Positions 10,835-22,000 of a stretch of DNA of 64,000 nucleotides are shown in pieces. The DNA comes from Schizochytrium sp. TIO01 (lineage: Eukaryota; Sar; Bigyra; Thraustochytrida; Thraustochytriidae): assembly GCA_004764695.1 (NCBI GenBank), contig SMSO01000025.1:1659102-1723101 (forward strand). The letters are read 5' to 3'. The position numbers and the translations under genes were made by a program. Numbering within the stretch: the first letter of the stretch is position 1; each line of letters begins with the position of its first letter. Below the pieces are notes generated by a model that was given only the letters and a program-made list of their open reading frames with translations, was not told the origin of the DNA and ran no database searches.

Positions 10835-13471
10835 ATGTTGAGCCTTCACTGCCTGATTCTCGTCATGTTTGCGACGTGGTACTCATGCTTCGAGGCCGCA
10901 TATGCTGCAAACATCGCTATTGGCGCATTTCTGAACCTGCAGGCTGATGCATCAGTTGACAATGAACCGTATTTATATCATGCCTATCGAATGGCGTTTG
11001 CCGAGCATTATGCCGGTGATTCCTTTTCTACAATGGATAGGGCAACAGCCTCTGACATCGTCAAAAGTGTTCTAATTGACTCATCTGATACAACAAAGCT
11101 TCGCATCCCGAATTTTGCAGGAAATGAGACTTTATATCTCGACTTCATCGACACGTCTGGAATGAGTACTGCTGAGATTCAGTCTGCGATGATTAAATGG
11201 ATCGATACAACACGTGCAGGATTCAACAAGTACGTTTTAGGAGGCCATTCATCGTCTTCAGAGATACTCAAGGCGCAAGTCTGCAAGGACAGATCTGTAA
11301 TTTTTATTTCCCCAGGTGCTGCTACAGAGTCTATATTCACTGTTTTGAATGGAGAAGCGGCATTTGCATATGGACTCCTTTCTTCCACCGGTCTATTAGG
11401 AACAAGCACGATGGAGTTCCTGGACTCTGAAATGGTGAAAGGTACACTGAGCGAAAAAAAGTACAAAATTGCTATCTTGTATGAAAATGCTGATCACGGA
11501 AGAGATTATCGAGATTCAATTCAGTCGTTTGTATCTACTTCCTCAAAATTTGAGATTGGGTATTCGAGTGCTTTCGAATTTCAAAATGATGCACCGGACA
11601 ACACCTACAAAGAGTATATTGATAGTCTTCTTGGAAATATGTCAGCTGTTGTGAAAGAGGAAACGAACTGGTTACTTTTGATTGATGCACATTCGAATGA
11701 ATTCAAATTTCTACAGAAGTGTTTGGCCAGATCCGAGTATTCCTTTGATGCAATTTCATTCGGCGCTCGAGGCACCGATACGTCCGACATTAAGACTATC
11801 ATTGAAGATGCAAACAGCGAAATTGAGGGTTATGATTTTGCAAGATCTCTAAGATATGTTTTTGCTGGGCTGTGGTGGAGCCCAGGCCAGCAATCCCAGT
11901 CCACGAAAACTTTCATCAATGCTTGGAGAAAGCATGAGGGACAATTGTGGCTAGAAAGCTTAGATGCCCTTCGCAGTGTTGGAGATGAAAGCTTTTTGTT
12001 TAGTCACCCAGAGGAAATGCTTGCCCCAATCTGGTACGGGACCGCGACAGGCTACGATGCGCTTAGGATTCTCCTTGATGCCCTTCATTCAAGCAAAACG
12101 GGGACGGCTGCGGATTTCACCACAGATGCAGTACGAGCGCAACTGGAGCGAGCTAAAGGGTTTTCAAGCTTGCTGCCTGGGGGGAAGGTTTATTTTCCAT
12201 CAACTGGTCCACGGCAAGCTACCAATGGATTCGTTATTGCCCAAAATCAACTCGTAGTTGAAGATAGCTCCACCTTTTCTAGGACTGACATTACAGCAAG
12301 CGAACTCTTTCCATTTATCGCGTACCCTTCAAGCGTAAGTGCAGTCGACTTTCGAACAATGCCTTCATATTCATTTACTCGACCAGAGTGTGAAAGCTCT
12401 GACTATGAGATCTTCCTTCTGGAGTGCAATTTTCAGGCGACTTATGATTATGAAATTCAATACTTTGATCGGGAAGGTGTCGCTTGTTCATCAACAAATG
12501 AAGCATGCTATTGTGAACATACACAAGATGTTGAGCTTGTACAATGTGAGTACGTGCCAAGTCATTCCTCACGAGCGACAATCATACGTGCGCTTGTAGG
12601 TATTGGTCTCATAATTTGTGCCACAGTTCTCGTCATCTTGATCGCCACATGGAATCACCCAACCATGAAATCTGCGCACCGAGTCTACTATGTGGTTATC
12701 GTGGTGTTATCTGCAACCACCATTGCAATGACGCTAAACCTCATAGGTGAAAACACTGAGACCTCTTGTAAGGTCCGTCTTGGGACACTTATTGCTGGAT
12801 TCGGGTTCTTACTGAGTTTTCTTGCCGGGCGCGTTTTCTACTGGTACCGTGTTTGGGCCCATCCAACGAAAGAAAATCTTCGCATGGGTGGATTAAAACT
12901 TTGGTGGTTACCTGTTGCATCATCATTTATAGTGTTTGTAATTGTTATCGTTGGCATATCCGTAAGTGGCACCTTTGTGGCAGAAACTGAATTAGGATAC
13001 CGATTTAGCGTGATAAGAACAGCATATGTCTGCACAGGTGGCAGCAATGGGTTTGCTTTAGCCAACGGCGCATATTTAGCTGTGCTGATATTTACCGCTA
13101 CGCTTTTATCGTACCAAGCAAAAGATGTTGATGGAAAACACTATGATAGTAGATACGTCTATATCGCATCTTTTAACACAATGTTTGTTTCATTGCTGGT
13201 GGGTGTTATCCTAGGCCTTATAGATCTCGGTAATGTTGACATTGAGGTTTGCATTGCAATATCTGTCATTTGGGTTGCCCTTGGCATCTGCATTTTTTCT
13301 CTGTTCTCTCGAATTGGCAGTGCCCATGGACTGGTCTTTTTCGCATCTAAGAAAAACTCAGGAATCAACTCTTCACAAGCCGCGCAATCAACTAATGAGT
13401 CCAATATCTTAGTTAAGTACATTCATGGGCGCAGGTCGAAACGTACTACAACAAACCCAACATCCCGATGA
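10835..13471 (+). CDS. Class C G-protein-coupled receptor (GABA-B/mGlu-like)
   Basis: The start is the first ATG, at 10835 (878 residues), followed at once by a signal peptide (MLSLHCLILVMFATWYSCF) ending near Ala-rich AAYAA. Residues of about 25-500 resemble a periplasmic-binding-protein type 1 (ANF receptor) ligand-binding domain; IAILYENADHGRDY is typical of the second lobe. A six-Cys segment lies at about 510-575 (VACSSTNEACYCEH). Seven transmembrane helices follow at about 582-605, 616-638, 646-668, 688-713, 738-761, 773-797 and 803-827. The sixth-helix entry SRYVYIASFNT resembles GABA-B receptors. The tail is short and basic. A role in sensing an extracellular small ligand is inferred from the family; the ligand cannot be predicted. 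Confidence 0.85.
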   Translation: MLSLHCLILVMFATWYSCFEAAYAANIAIGAFLNLQADASVDNEPYLYHAYRMAFAEHYAGDSFSTMDRATASDIVKSVLIDSSDTTKLRIPNFAGNETLYLDFIDTSGMSTAEIQSAMIKWIDTTRAGFNKYVLGGHSSSSEILKAQVCKDRSVIFISPGAATESIFTVLNGEAAFAYGLLSSTGLLGTSTMEFLDSEMVKGTLSEKKYKIAILYENADHGRDYRDSIQSFVSTSSKFEIGYSSAFEFQNDAPDNTYKEYIDSLLGNMSAVVKEETNWLLLIDAHSNEFKFLQKCLARSEYSFDAISFGARGTDTSDIKTIIEDANSEIEGYDFARSLRYVFAGLWWSPGQQSQSTKTFINAWRKHEGQLWLESLDALRSVGDESFLFSHPEEMLAPIWYGTATGYDALRILLDALHSSKTGTAADFTTDAVRAQLERAKGFSSLLPGGKVYFPSTGPRQATNGFVIAQNQLVVEDSSTFSRTDITASELFPFIAYPSSVSAVDFRTMPSYSFTRPECESSDYEIFLLECNFQATYDYEIQYFDREGVACSSTNEACYCEHTQDVELVQCEYVPSHSSRATIIRALVGIGLIICATVLVILIATWNHPTMKSAHRVYYVVIVVLSATTIAMTLNLIGENTETSCKVRLGTLIAGFGFLLSFLAGRVFYWYRVWAHPTKENLRMGGLKLWWLPVASSFIVFVIVIVGISVSGTFVAETELGYRFSVIRTAYVCTGGSNGFALANGAYLAVLIFTATLLSYQAKDVDGKHYDSRYVYIASFNTMFVSLLVGVILGLIDLGNVDIEVCIAISVIWVALGICIFSLFSRIGSAHGLVFFASKKNSGINSSQAAQSTNESNILVKYIHGRRSKRTTTNPTSR

Positions 13472-13599
13472 GTAGGAGAATATAAAATCAAATGCTCCTT
13501 TGTGTTCTTTTACTTCATAATTTCTTTAACAATTGTTAATTCGAGCCAATGTCGAGTAATACATCAAGGAGCTCGCACCTAGGTCCGTTTGCTTTTAAA

Positions 13600-14808
13600 T
13601 CAATGTATACATTTCTCGTGAACCACCCGTGCTCCATTTTCCTCCCATTCATGTCTTGTTATAGAAATCTGTGAAAACGTGTCAATGCTTGCTAACATCG
13701 ACGCTCCTATCCAGGATGCATGCCGACGTTGCGAATCCGGAATAATTGCAATGTTGTTTGTTGATACTTGAGAATTGCTTAAAAGCTCTGATTCTAAGCG
13801 TGTAGCAAAGCCTGGGAACATTGAAGACCCTCCAGCGAGAACAATTGAGGAATACAGATCGCGTTGTAAGGTCTTGTCACATGATAGAATACTTTCGATA
13901 CACAATTTGGGCAAACTTGTATGCGTGGAATCTTTATTTAAGTCGGGTTGAAAGAGCTGCTCAGGTGTATTTCTCTGCGAATCAACACTCACCTCGACAA
14001 CTTGTCCATCTGGAAGCTCGAAAGAAACGGGAGCCTCCTGTGGTAATCCCAAGCTCTGAGATGGAGCTTTTTTCACGTGACTTTCAACTCGGGAATCTTC
14101 ATCGACGCTCGAATTTCCAGATTTCTGTGATAACGAAGATCCAAGCTCTGTTTTGGAATATGCTCCTGCAATACCTGCTCCTGCAGCATTGCCTTGCTTT
14201 GGACGCTGTTTTACCCAGCATGTTTTCTCTTTGATTTCTCGTACGATATCAGCAGAAAGGGAAATGCCTAGTTGGTTTGCGAGATAATTTGTCATGTCTT
14301 CTCCGGCAAACTCTATCATTTTAGTTGCATGCCGCAAGGGAAACCCTTCAAAAACAGGCACAGAAGAGGTTTGGCCGCCTCCGACTTGCAAAACAATGCC
14401 CCTGGTTCTTCCAGTTGAAAATAGTGACATGACCGATTTTGATCCAATACATCCTCCTTTTGCATTAAGTTTAGAAAATAGAATTTCTGCCATTTGCTCA
14501 CGGTCACGATGACTGCATATTGGTGAAGTTGTAAGGAAGACAGTTGAAGCTTCAGGATCCACATCAAGCTCTTGTTCCAAAGCATATTGCCATAAATATT
14601 CGAGGTCTTCCCAGTCGTCTACTCGGCCACGAACAATCGGGTGGCCAACCTGATCAACTTTGTTCTGAAAATGCTCAGAGAATCTCTTTTGGGTTGTCTT
14701 TCGGTGCAGACCTTGACTCCCATCTACGAGTGCAACTGGATGATCATCCCCAGCAAAACCTGCTTTCAAAGAAGTTGACCCGAGGTCGAGGACAACACAT
14801 TGCTCCAT
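13600..14808 (-). CDS. Divergent actin-like protein with substituted ATPase residues
   Basis: This 402-residue protein aligns along the actin fold: phosphate loop 1 at residues 8-18 (DLGSTSLKAGF), VLAGGSSMFPGFATRLE near the C-terminus, and the final WIGASMLASIDTF and VVHEKCIH matching actin WIGGSILASL and VHRKCF. By alignment, actin Gln137 is Lys124, Asp154 is Gln141, Asp157 is Gly144 and His161 is Ser148, so phosphate loop 2 and the residues that position the attacking water are all changed. A Ser-rich insertion of about 45 residues (about 205-250) replaces the actin segment between the IKEKLCYV helix and ELPDGQ. It does not match any standard ARP class that I can recognise. It could be a structural partner in a chromatin or cytoskeletal complex; this is inference. 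Confidence 0.8.
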   Translation of the reverse strand: MEQCVVLDLGSTSLKAGFAGDDHPVALVDGSQGLHRKTTQKRFSEHFQNKVDQVGHPIVRGRVDDWEDLEYLWQYALEQELDVDPEASTVFLTTSPICSHRDREQMAEILFSKLNAKGGCIGSKSVMSLFSTGRTRGIVLQVGGGQTSSVPVFEGFPLRHATKMIEFAGEDMTNYLANQLGISLSADIVREIKEKTCWVKQRPKQGNAAGAGIAGAYSKTELGSSLSQKSGNSSVDEDSRVESHVKKAPSQSLGLPQEAPVSFELPDGQVVEVSVDSQRNTPEQLFQPDLNKDSTHTSLPKLCIESILSCDKTLQRDLYSSIVLAGGSSMFPGFATRLESELLSNSQVSTNNIAIIPDSQRRHASWIGASMLASIDTFSQISITRHEWEENGARVVHEKCIH

Positions 14809-15429
14809 ATTTTAATTCTACGGTTAGGAAAGGCGCTCTCTGCCTACTTTCTGCCACTATGCACGGCACCTGGGACTGCAATGCAGCAATTCGAGTCTAG
14901 ACGCTCTCGCGCAAAGCCCTTGCTCATCTATCGAGACGCTTGGATGCAATCCCAAGTACTTATTTACTGTTAAATGCAAAGTCCTATCGGGAGTAAGAGA
15001 GATGTTTTATTGACTCAGAGACATGGAACATAAGCAAAACGACCGTTGAAGAACTAAGTTGTGCTGCAGTACTATAGTTAAACATAAGAGTCCCTACTTT
15101 TTCTTTTTCTTTTAAAGTTATTTTATTCGATTTTTGGGGGGCTCAAAAAGAAAATAGCCGCTTTGTTAATGAATTATTAATGAATCGGCAAAGGTGCTTT
15201 GCTATGATCAGAAGCGTTCTCCTTGTGAAGAAAGTCAATCAGTTCAAGCGTACAAAGACGAGCTTTACCAAACTAATTTGAGGTCCTCAGTGCCGTACAG
15301 AAAGCTACAAAACATAATTCTGGCGAGAGCCAGAGTCGTGCGCAAAACTGCAACTCGGTATGCGCAAAGGCAGAACGTAAGCCCAAGCGTGCGAAGCAGG
15401 GCTACCCAGACCTGCCGCGCTGGGGCAAA
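14809..15429. other. Divergent intergenic region
   Basis: About 620 bp between the divergent actin-like and Sfi1-like genes. It contains a T/C-rich stretch near 15098-15130. A frame at 15194-15571 overlaps the next gene's start but has no recognisable content. Confidence 0.5.
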
Positions 15430-16095
15430 ATGCAAGGCAAGCACCAAGCCCAAAGACAAAGAATATTTCCAGCACAGCCATCCCAACTTGACCGCGACAA
15501 TGAGCGGACGTTACGAAAGGTTCGCTGGACTCTCTGTAGTTCCTGTGGAGCTCCGAATGCTCACCAGATGACAAAATGTGGTGTCTGTGGCAAGTCAATA
15601 TCTCACAAAATAGATCACCAGCCAGATATCACTCCATTAGAAGTTAAAAATCCACCCGAGACAACCAAGGAGGAGAATGAAGAGAAAGGAAACGTGGACT
15701 ATCAGAATCCCGAAAGACTGTCAGTACTTTCTGAAAACGATCCATCAAACATCGACAGAGTTAAAACATCGACAACCATGAGAGATGTCGCTGATAGAGC
15801 ATCTCAGACTCTTGTAAATGGTCTTCAACCAAATCAACAGCCACTAAAGACTGGTCCCCAACCCTCAGAATCTGATCCCCCGACCGAAAACTTTCTCATT
15901 TTACCTGGGGGAAGTCAAGAAATACGATTATCAGATGTGTCTTCTCTTTCCGTCGGCATGGGAACTGACGATAGAGACGCATTTTCTTGTTATATTCCTG
16001 GTGACCATCGTCGTGGGGCAGTGGCACTTTGCAAACTTGTAACGAAAAGGGTTAAGAAGCAAAGTTCAACCTATGGAAACGCAAATGCTTGGTAA
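15430..16095 (+). CDS. N-terminal exon of the giant Sfi1-like gene, with RanBP2-type zinc finger
   Basis: ATG at 15430. Residues of about 32-54 read W-x2-C-x2-C-x3-N-x6-C-x2-C (CSSCGAPNAHQMTKCGVC), the spacing of a RanBP2-type zinc finger, a small fold that binds RNA or ubiquitin in other proteins. The rest is polar and low in complexity. The frame stops at a TAA at 16093, just where the Sfi1 repeat frame opens with no ATG of its own, so the two probably form one gene. Two phase-0 introns would join them in frame: 16039-16109 (GTAACG..CTCAG, 71 bp) or 16051-16109 (GTTAAG..CTCAG, 59 bp). Neither donor is ideal. An assembly indel is the alternative. Confidence 0.6.
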   Translation: MQGKHQAQRQRIFPAQPSQLDRDNERTLRKVRWTLCSSCGAPNAHQMTKCGVCGKSISHKIDHQPDITPLEVKNPPETTKEENEEKGNVDYQNPERLSVLSENDPSNIDRVKTSTTMRDVADRASQTLVNGLQPNQQPLKTGPQPSESDPPTENFLILPGGSQEIRLSDVSSLSVGMGTDDRDAFSCYIPGDHRRGAVALCKLVTKRVKKQSSTYGNANAW

Positions 16096-19000
16096 TAGGT
16101 GAGGCTCAGCTAACTTGGCAATGTCTTGATGTAATTCGACGTGTTGAGGTTCTTTATAGACTGCATCATATATTAGATCGACATCAGTGGCATTTGCGTG
16201 CCAAATCATTCTCTCATCTTCGCTCATTTGTGGGCTTCAGACAGGAAGCAGAGCGTACTTCCCTGCTTAGAGCGCAGACAATTTTTACTCGTCTTATACA
16301 CAGCAAACTTCGAGATGCTTTCACTCGGCTTGCTAGACCGCAATTATTTGTAGCGAGGCGTGTCCAACGTTTATGCTCATGCATTGCGGTATTGCAAAAT
16401 CACGAAAGAAGATCTTTGGGGTGGGCATTCTCTACTTGGCACCACTTTGCACTCCGGGCGCAGCGTTGCGAAAGTTTGGCAAAAACTTTCAATTGGTCTC
16501 TTCGATCATGGGAAAGAAAGAGACTTCTCGAGGCCTTTCAGCGTTTAAAGAATGCTTGTCGATGGACCACAATTGTCTGCAAGGTGGAAAGTAAGTACTT
16601 GCTCCGTCAGAAACGAACTGTCTTTAAGCAAGTAAAGATGCACGCACTGTCAGTAAGGCGAATTGAAGTGATGGTGCGATGCTTCCACCGGCAGCAACAA
16701 AGCTTGGCCCTACAGCATCTTAAAAGTCATGTTCATAAAGGTCGTTTACTCTCTCGAACAATGTTCAAATCTATTGGCGTTCAAAAACGTGCTGCTTTTG
16801 AGCAGCTCAAACGTTTCTACGAGCGCAGGAAGAGTCAATACCGAAGTGTTTCTTGTCTCAATCGATTTTGCCGTCGCCAAAAAATCCAACTTGCCTTTCG
16901 AACTTGGTCAGAGGATGTGAAAAAATTGAACAATGCGCAGCGGTTCAGTCAGCGTCGCGCACTAAAACGTATAGTTCAAGGCTGGCGACGCGCGGCCTTG
17001 AATAGTCTTAGTATAAAGGCGTTCAAAAACAAGCAAAGTATTAAGGTAATGCGATTTTGCTTCCAAATATGGGAAACAATGTCAACACGAGCAATCGAGC
17101 GAATCAAGACTCGAGCATTCTTAGCATGGCGATTTGCTACTCGGATTCGAAAAGAATCTAAAATTATCATACTTAACCGGCTTTCATACTTTTGGAAAGT
17201 AGAACAGTTGGGTCAAGCATGGCGCGTTCTCAAAAACTACACTATGTTATCTAAACAGCACGAACATGATGTTTGCTTCACTACGTTACAGACATGGAGG
17301 AAAAACGTTCGACTCTGTAAAATTGCTGCTCTCCTTAGACTTCGCAAGTGTTGGAATTTCTGGAAAGCTCACAAGCTCCAATGTAATTTACCGCGTGTCC
17401 TCAAAAAGGTTATTGGCCGTTGCATTATTCGTCAAGCGTGGCGCAAACTTGCCTTTCATGGATGGGACACGCGAAAAACCGCTACTATCTTTACTCTGTG
17501 GAGGCTTGCGCAATTTCATCAGCATCGCATAAGGTCAGCTTTACATCATTGGCACCGCGCTTGTACTACACAAGCTTCCCAGCAAGCTCGCTTTAAACAA
17601 CATTTAAATAATCTCGCTGACCTGTATACATCCCGCATGACGCGTCAGGCGTTTGCTACCTGGCGTATTAGGAACAGACTACTATATCTGACAAGCGCAG
17701 GAATAAAACACATCAGCGCAGTACTTAGACGCTCGCAAATGGTCTTTTGTCAACGCGCTCTGTTTAGATGGAAGATGTTCTGCACAAACTTTGCGCGTCG
17801 ACTAGATAAGCTGACTTGTCATTTGGATAGGTATGATAGGCTCAAATGCTTAAATTTTGGTTGGATAAGATGGCAGGAATATTCAATATCACGTGAGCAA
17901 CAAAAGTCATTCCTGTCAAAAATATATGGTGGCTACGATGTTCTTTTAAGAATGCGAATGCGCATCATTTGGGTGAAATGGAACGTGCTTGTCAAAAGAT
18001 GTTCTAGTATCAAAAGCTTTGTATCTATGCGCCAACGTAAGTACTTAAGCATGTGCTTACAGAAATGGAGGCAAATTTCCTCTCGACAATGTGCCTTGCG
18101 TGCGATCCTGATAGGCTTTAATTATCGCACACAACATTTATGTGTAGCTGGAGCTTGGCACAAATGGCAGCAACATTGTATAAGTTCATTATTCCAGAAG
18201 CAAGCTTACAGACATTTAAGCCTTCAACGTGCCTTTGACGCCTGGAAAGTAATAAAATCTGATTCTGACAGTATCCGTGTGCGCAAAGCTTTCTCATTTT
18301 GGTTTCAATTCTGTGTTACCTCAAAAAAAGATTGTCTTTGCCGGACTTGGAGCGCTTGGCGGCGTCTTTCTCTAAAATCCAAATTGGAAAATCGAGCCAA
18401 CAGAAAATTAGAGCTCCAATTCCGTCGACATCGGATTCAAGTTTTTCGTCTTATTTTGCGAGGTCTGTATCAGAGACACATTCGTGCAGGCATTAGCAAG
18501 GCTTTTCGACGATGGTCTCAGTTTGCAGAGCAGCGGAGCCAACAACTACTTGCAGCATTTAACCTGAATAGAATCTCACAGCGTCACGGCCTACAGAATG
18601 GATTTGCACAATGGAAACTTGTAGCCTGTATTCATTCTATCAAAGCCTGGTATTACGAACAAGAGCTGGAAGCTTGTGCTCAGGAATTACTTGCCAAGTA
18701 TTTTCAACGTTGGTATTCTGTCGTACGAGTTCGATATGCAAAGCACAAAACTCTTCTGGGAGAAGAAATGGCATGGATCCAAACCACCTCTAGGCTCGAA
18801 AGAATGCGGTTTTTCTTTCGAGAATGGCAAACAAAACTTCTGCATAGAAACCAACTAAGAAAAGCGCTGGTTCGGTGGTCAATGAGAGAAAAGAAGTCTG
18901 TTTTACGAAGGTGGCGTTCATTTACAGATCGAAAAGCTCAAATAGAGCGATTTGCAAAACTTGTGGGACTACGCTGCAAATCATACACAATTCGGCGATT

Positions 19001-22000
19001 CTTTAGTTTGTGGCGAAGAAGGTCAGAGCATGTCAGTCGCCTTCAAAGAGCAAGGCGCTACAATAAAAACATGAGTATTGCAAAGAATATGCTTTGGCAA
19101 TCCCGAATCCACGTGGGGTTGCAGGTGTGCCATCACCTTGAACAAGGTAGAGCGAATGTTCAGTTGAAGCGAGGGTGGAGAGCCTTAGTGAGGAATACAC
19201 GTACAAAAACTGTTCTTAGCCACACCCTTTGGAACTGGCGTCTAATGAATCTGAGATGTGGGTTTGCTTCTTGGACTAGTTTTTTACGAAAGCAAAAACG
19301 ACTTCAAAGAGTGGTGCGGGCTTGGAGATCGCGCCAATTGCTTTCTTCATTTCACCATTGGAGTTCTGTAGTACTGTGCTCTAATCAAGAGCGTCTTGTT
19401 AGAATGCGAGCTGCTCTGCAGCATTGGGCCCGATCAACTCAAAGGTTCATACAAACAGAGGCATTTAGGCAAAAATGGAAACGCCATGAGAACACGACGC
19501 TCAAGAGATTTTCACTACATCGTTGGGCGTATAACTCGAGAGTCTCCCGAAGAGAAAGGCATCTTCTACGTATTTCATGTAAGCAAAAAAGTCATGCAGT
19601 ACTATATCGACTGTTCCACCGGTGGGCACGTGCTGTTTCGACAAGGCGTGTTAGAATTCTTACCAAGCTCCGTTCTCGCCTGTTTTTTAATCGGCGCCAG
19701 CATTTGCAAACGGGATTTTCAAAATGGTCTGTTAATGTTCATATCTCGCTACGAAATGAACTAAAGGTCACAAGCAATCACACTCGCATCAAGCAAACAG
19801 CTTTTGTGCAATGGCATCGGTGGTCTTGCGAACAGCGTCAATCCCGAATTGCTCTGCTCAACTACAACTTCCAGGGCTGGTTGCGTGTATCTTCTCAGCA
19901 GCGAGCCCAAAAACTTGGTCGACTTCATATTCAACTGCTCAAACTTCGCTTTCGCCGTCTACGTGAGAGTTTCTTGAAATTAGATTGTGCTCGGGTTGAG
20001 CAAAGGAACTTTGATAGAGCTGTGCGCATACTCAAGACTCTTCGCAAGCGTATATGTTTTCGAGCTTGGGAAACATGGCTTACCCAGCAAAAGTGTGCAA
20101 GGTCTGTCTTAAGTGTCTTTGCAACTCGACAATGGCTTGTATCCACTCAGCATGGCGCATTTTCTCGTTGGGCTCAGTATACCAAAAGTCTAGCTACACT
20201 AGAAAGGGCTGTAAAGGCTTTTCGTGTATATTCCGTTCATAAGGCATTTAATTCCTGGATCGTGTTTGCGAAGAAGCAGCACTCTACTCGTGCGCTAGTA
20301 CGGTATTGGCAGAAAATGATAAGAAAGGACGCAATTTTACAATGGCAAGCTTACATATGTCAACAAAAGAGGCTTGGGCTTGTTTGCATACGTTGGAAAA
20401 ATCTGCAGTTGAAATTAGCATTTGAAACGTTCACTCAGCAAGTTCAGTATCGGAAGTTAGGCAGAACTGTGTTGGATTCAGCATTTCGAGTTATCTGCAG
20501 ACATCGTCAGCAATGCTGTATCAAAGCCTTTTCTCACTGGCATTTCATCAGTTATCGTTTACGTCAGGAGAAACACACGCTTGAGCGTGCGAAAAGAGCT
20601 ATCAAGCGCTGGTGTGTACAACGACAACAAATGGCATTTGAGCATTGGTTTAGAGTGATATCTTCTAGAAAAGAAAGCATTGAGCTCATCTTTAAATGCT
20701 GCTGGGGAATATACAAACGAAAGTATCAAACGCGTGCATTCTTAAGGTGGAAGGCTTCTATTGAAGTTTCGAAGCAACACGCGAAAATCCTGAACTACAT
20801 GAACGCTTTCATGGTTCGTTGGGAGCGAAAAAGAAAGTTCAATTCGTATCGAAGTTCGTTTGACATTTGGGTTACACATATACAACTGCTTAACAAAAAG
20901 AGAACAGCAGCGCGACAAATGAACAAGATATATCTACGTTGGCATAGTTACTGTAATCGAGATGCAGTGCAACAAGCTTATTCAAAATGGAGGTGTGCAT
21001 CCTGGGCTGCTGAAAAGCGCTCTGCTCAACTTCGAAGAACAAAACGTGTATTGTCTCATTGGCACGAATTGTGGAAAAACAATACCTATCGACGATGCTT
21101 TGAAACATGGAAAACAATCGTGTTAAAAGAAAGACAGGCATATCAGCAGATGCGCCGGGCTCTCCGGATCATGGCAAGCTGGAAAAGTATGTGTCGACAA
21201 CAAATGCTTCAGACTGCTTTTGGAATGTGGAAAACCCACCTGACGGGTCTTCGAGATCATGAGGTTCGTATGAAAAGGTTACTTGCAAATATTACTCGCT
21301 GGCAAAATACGCGAAAAGCAAAATTATGCCTTTGGGCACTTGAAACTTGGAAAGCTGCTGTGGCTAAAATAAATACTCAAGGCATTAAAATGCAGCGAAT
21401 TACAGAGGTTTTGTCAAATTGGCACACTATGTGTATTCAGCACTCGTGTCGACTAGCTTTTGGAGTGTGGAAAAGACTTTACGAACTAGAAAATGTCAAG
21501 AGACGTCAGCTCGCAAGAGTGGACGATATTTTACTGCGCTGGAGGAAAAAGTCTATGGTCAGCTCACTTACTATATGGAAGCTATGGATCGCACATGAAA
21601 AGTATCGTCATTCTTGCCTGAAAAAGGCCAAACTAATATTTAAACATTGGTGGAGTAGTCGACTTGATTATGCATGTAGGAGAATGTTTGAGTTCTGGAA
21701 AGTTCATGTTGAGAGTGCCAAACTTAAGCAATTGCAGTCTGAGAAAATGCTACGGTTTTTGAACCGCATAAGTAATCAGTGCACTGCAACAGCGCGTCAG
21801 AAAGCATTTCGCTCTTGGCAAGAATTCACAATGGAGTATCGAGCGCGAGACATTGCCTTTGACAAGGCAAAACGAGTGTTTAGTCGATATTTCGAGCTGC
21901 GGTTATGTATTGCTAGTCGGGTAGCGTTTTCTCGGTGGCACCGATTTATGATGAACAGTAGATTGCAGACTCTTGAACAGCGTCAGCTTAAGGGGTTTCT

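Noticed and set aside
15194-15571. Frame overlapping the zinc-finger exon start
   Set aside because: No true ATG before the zinc finger and no recognisable motif; likely leader sequence.
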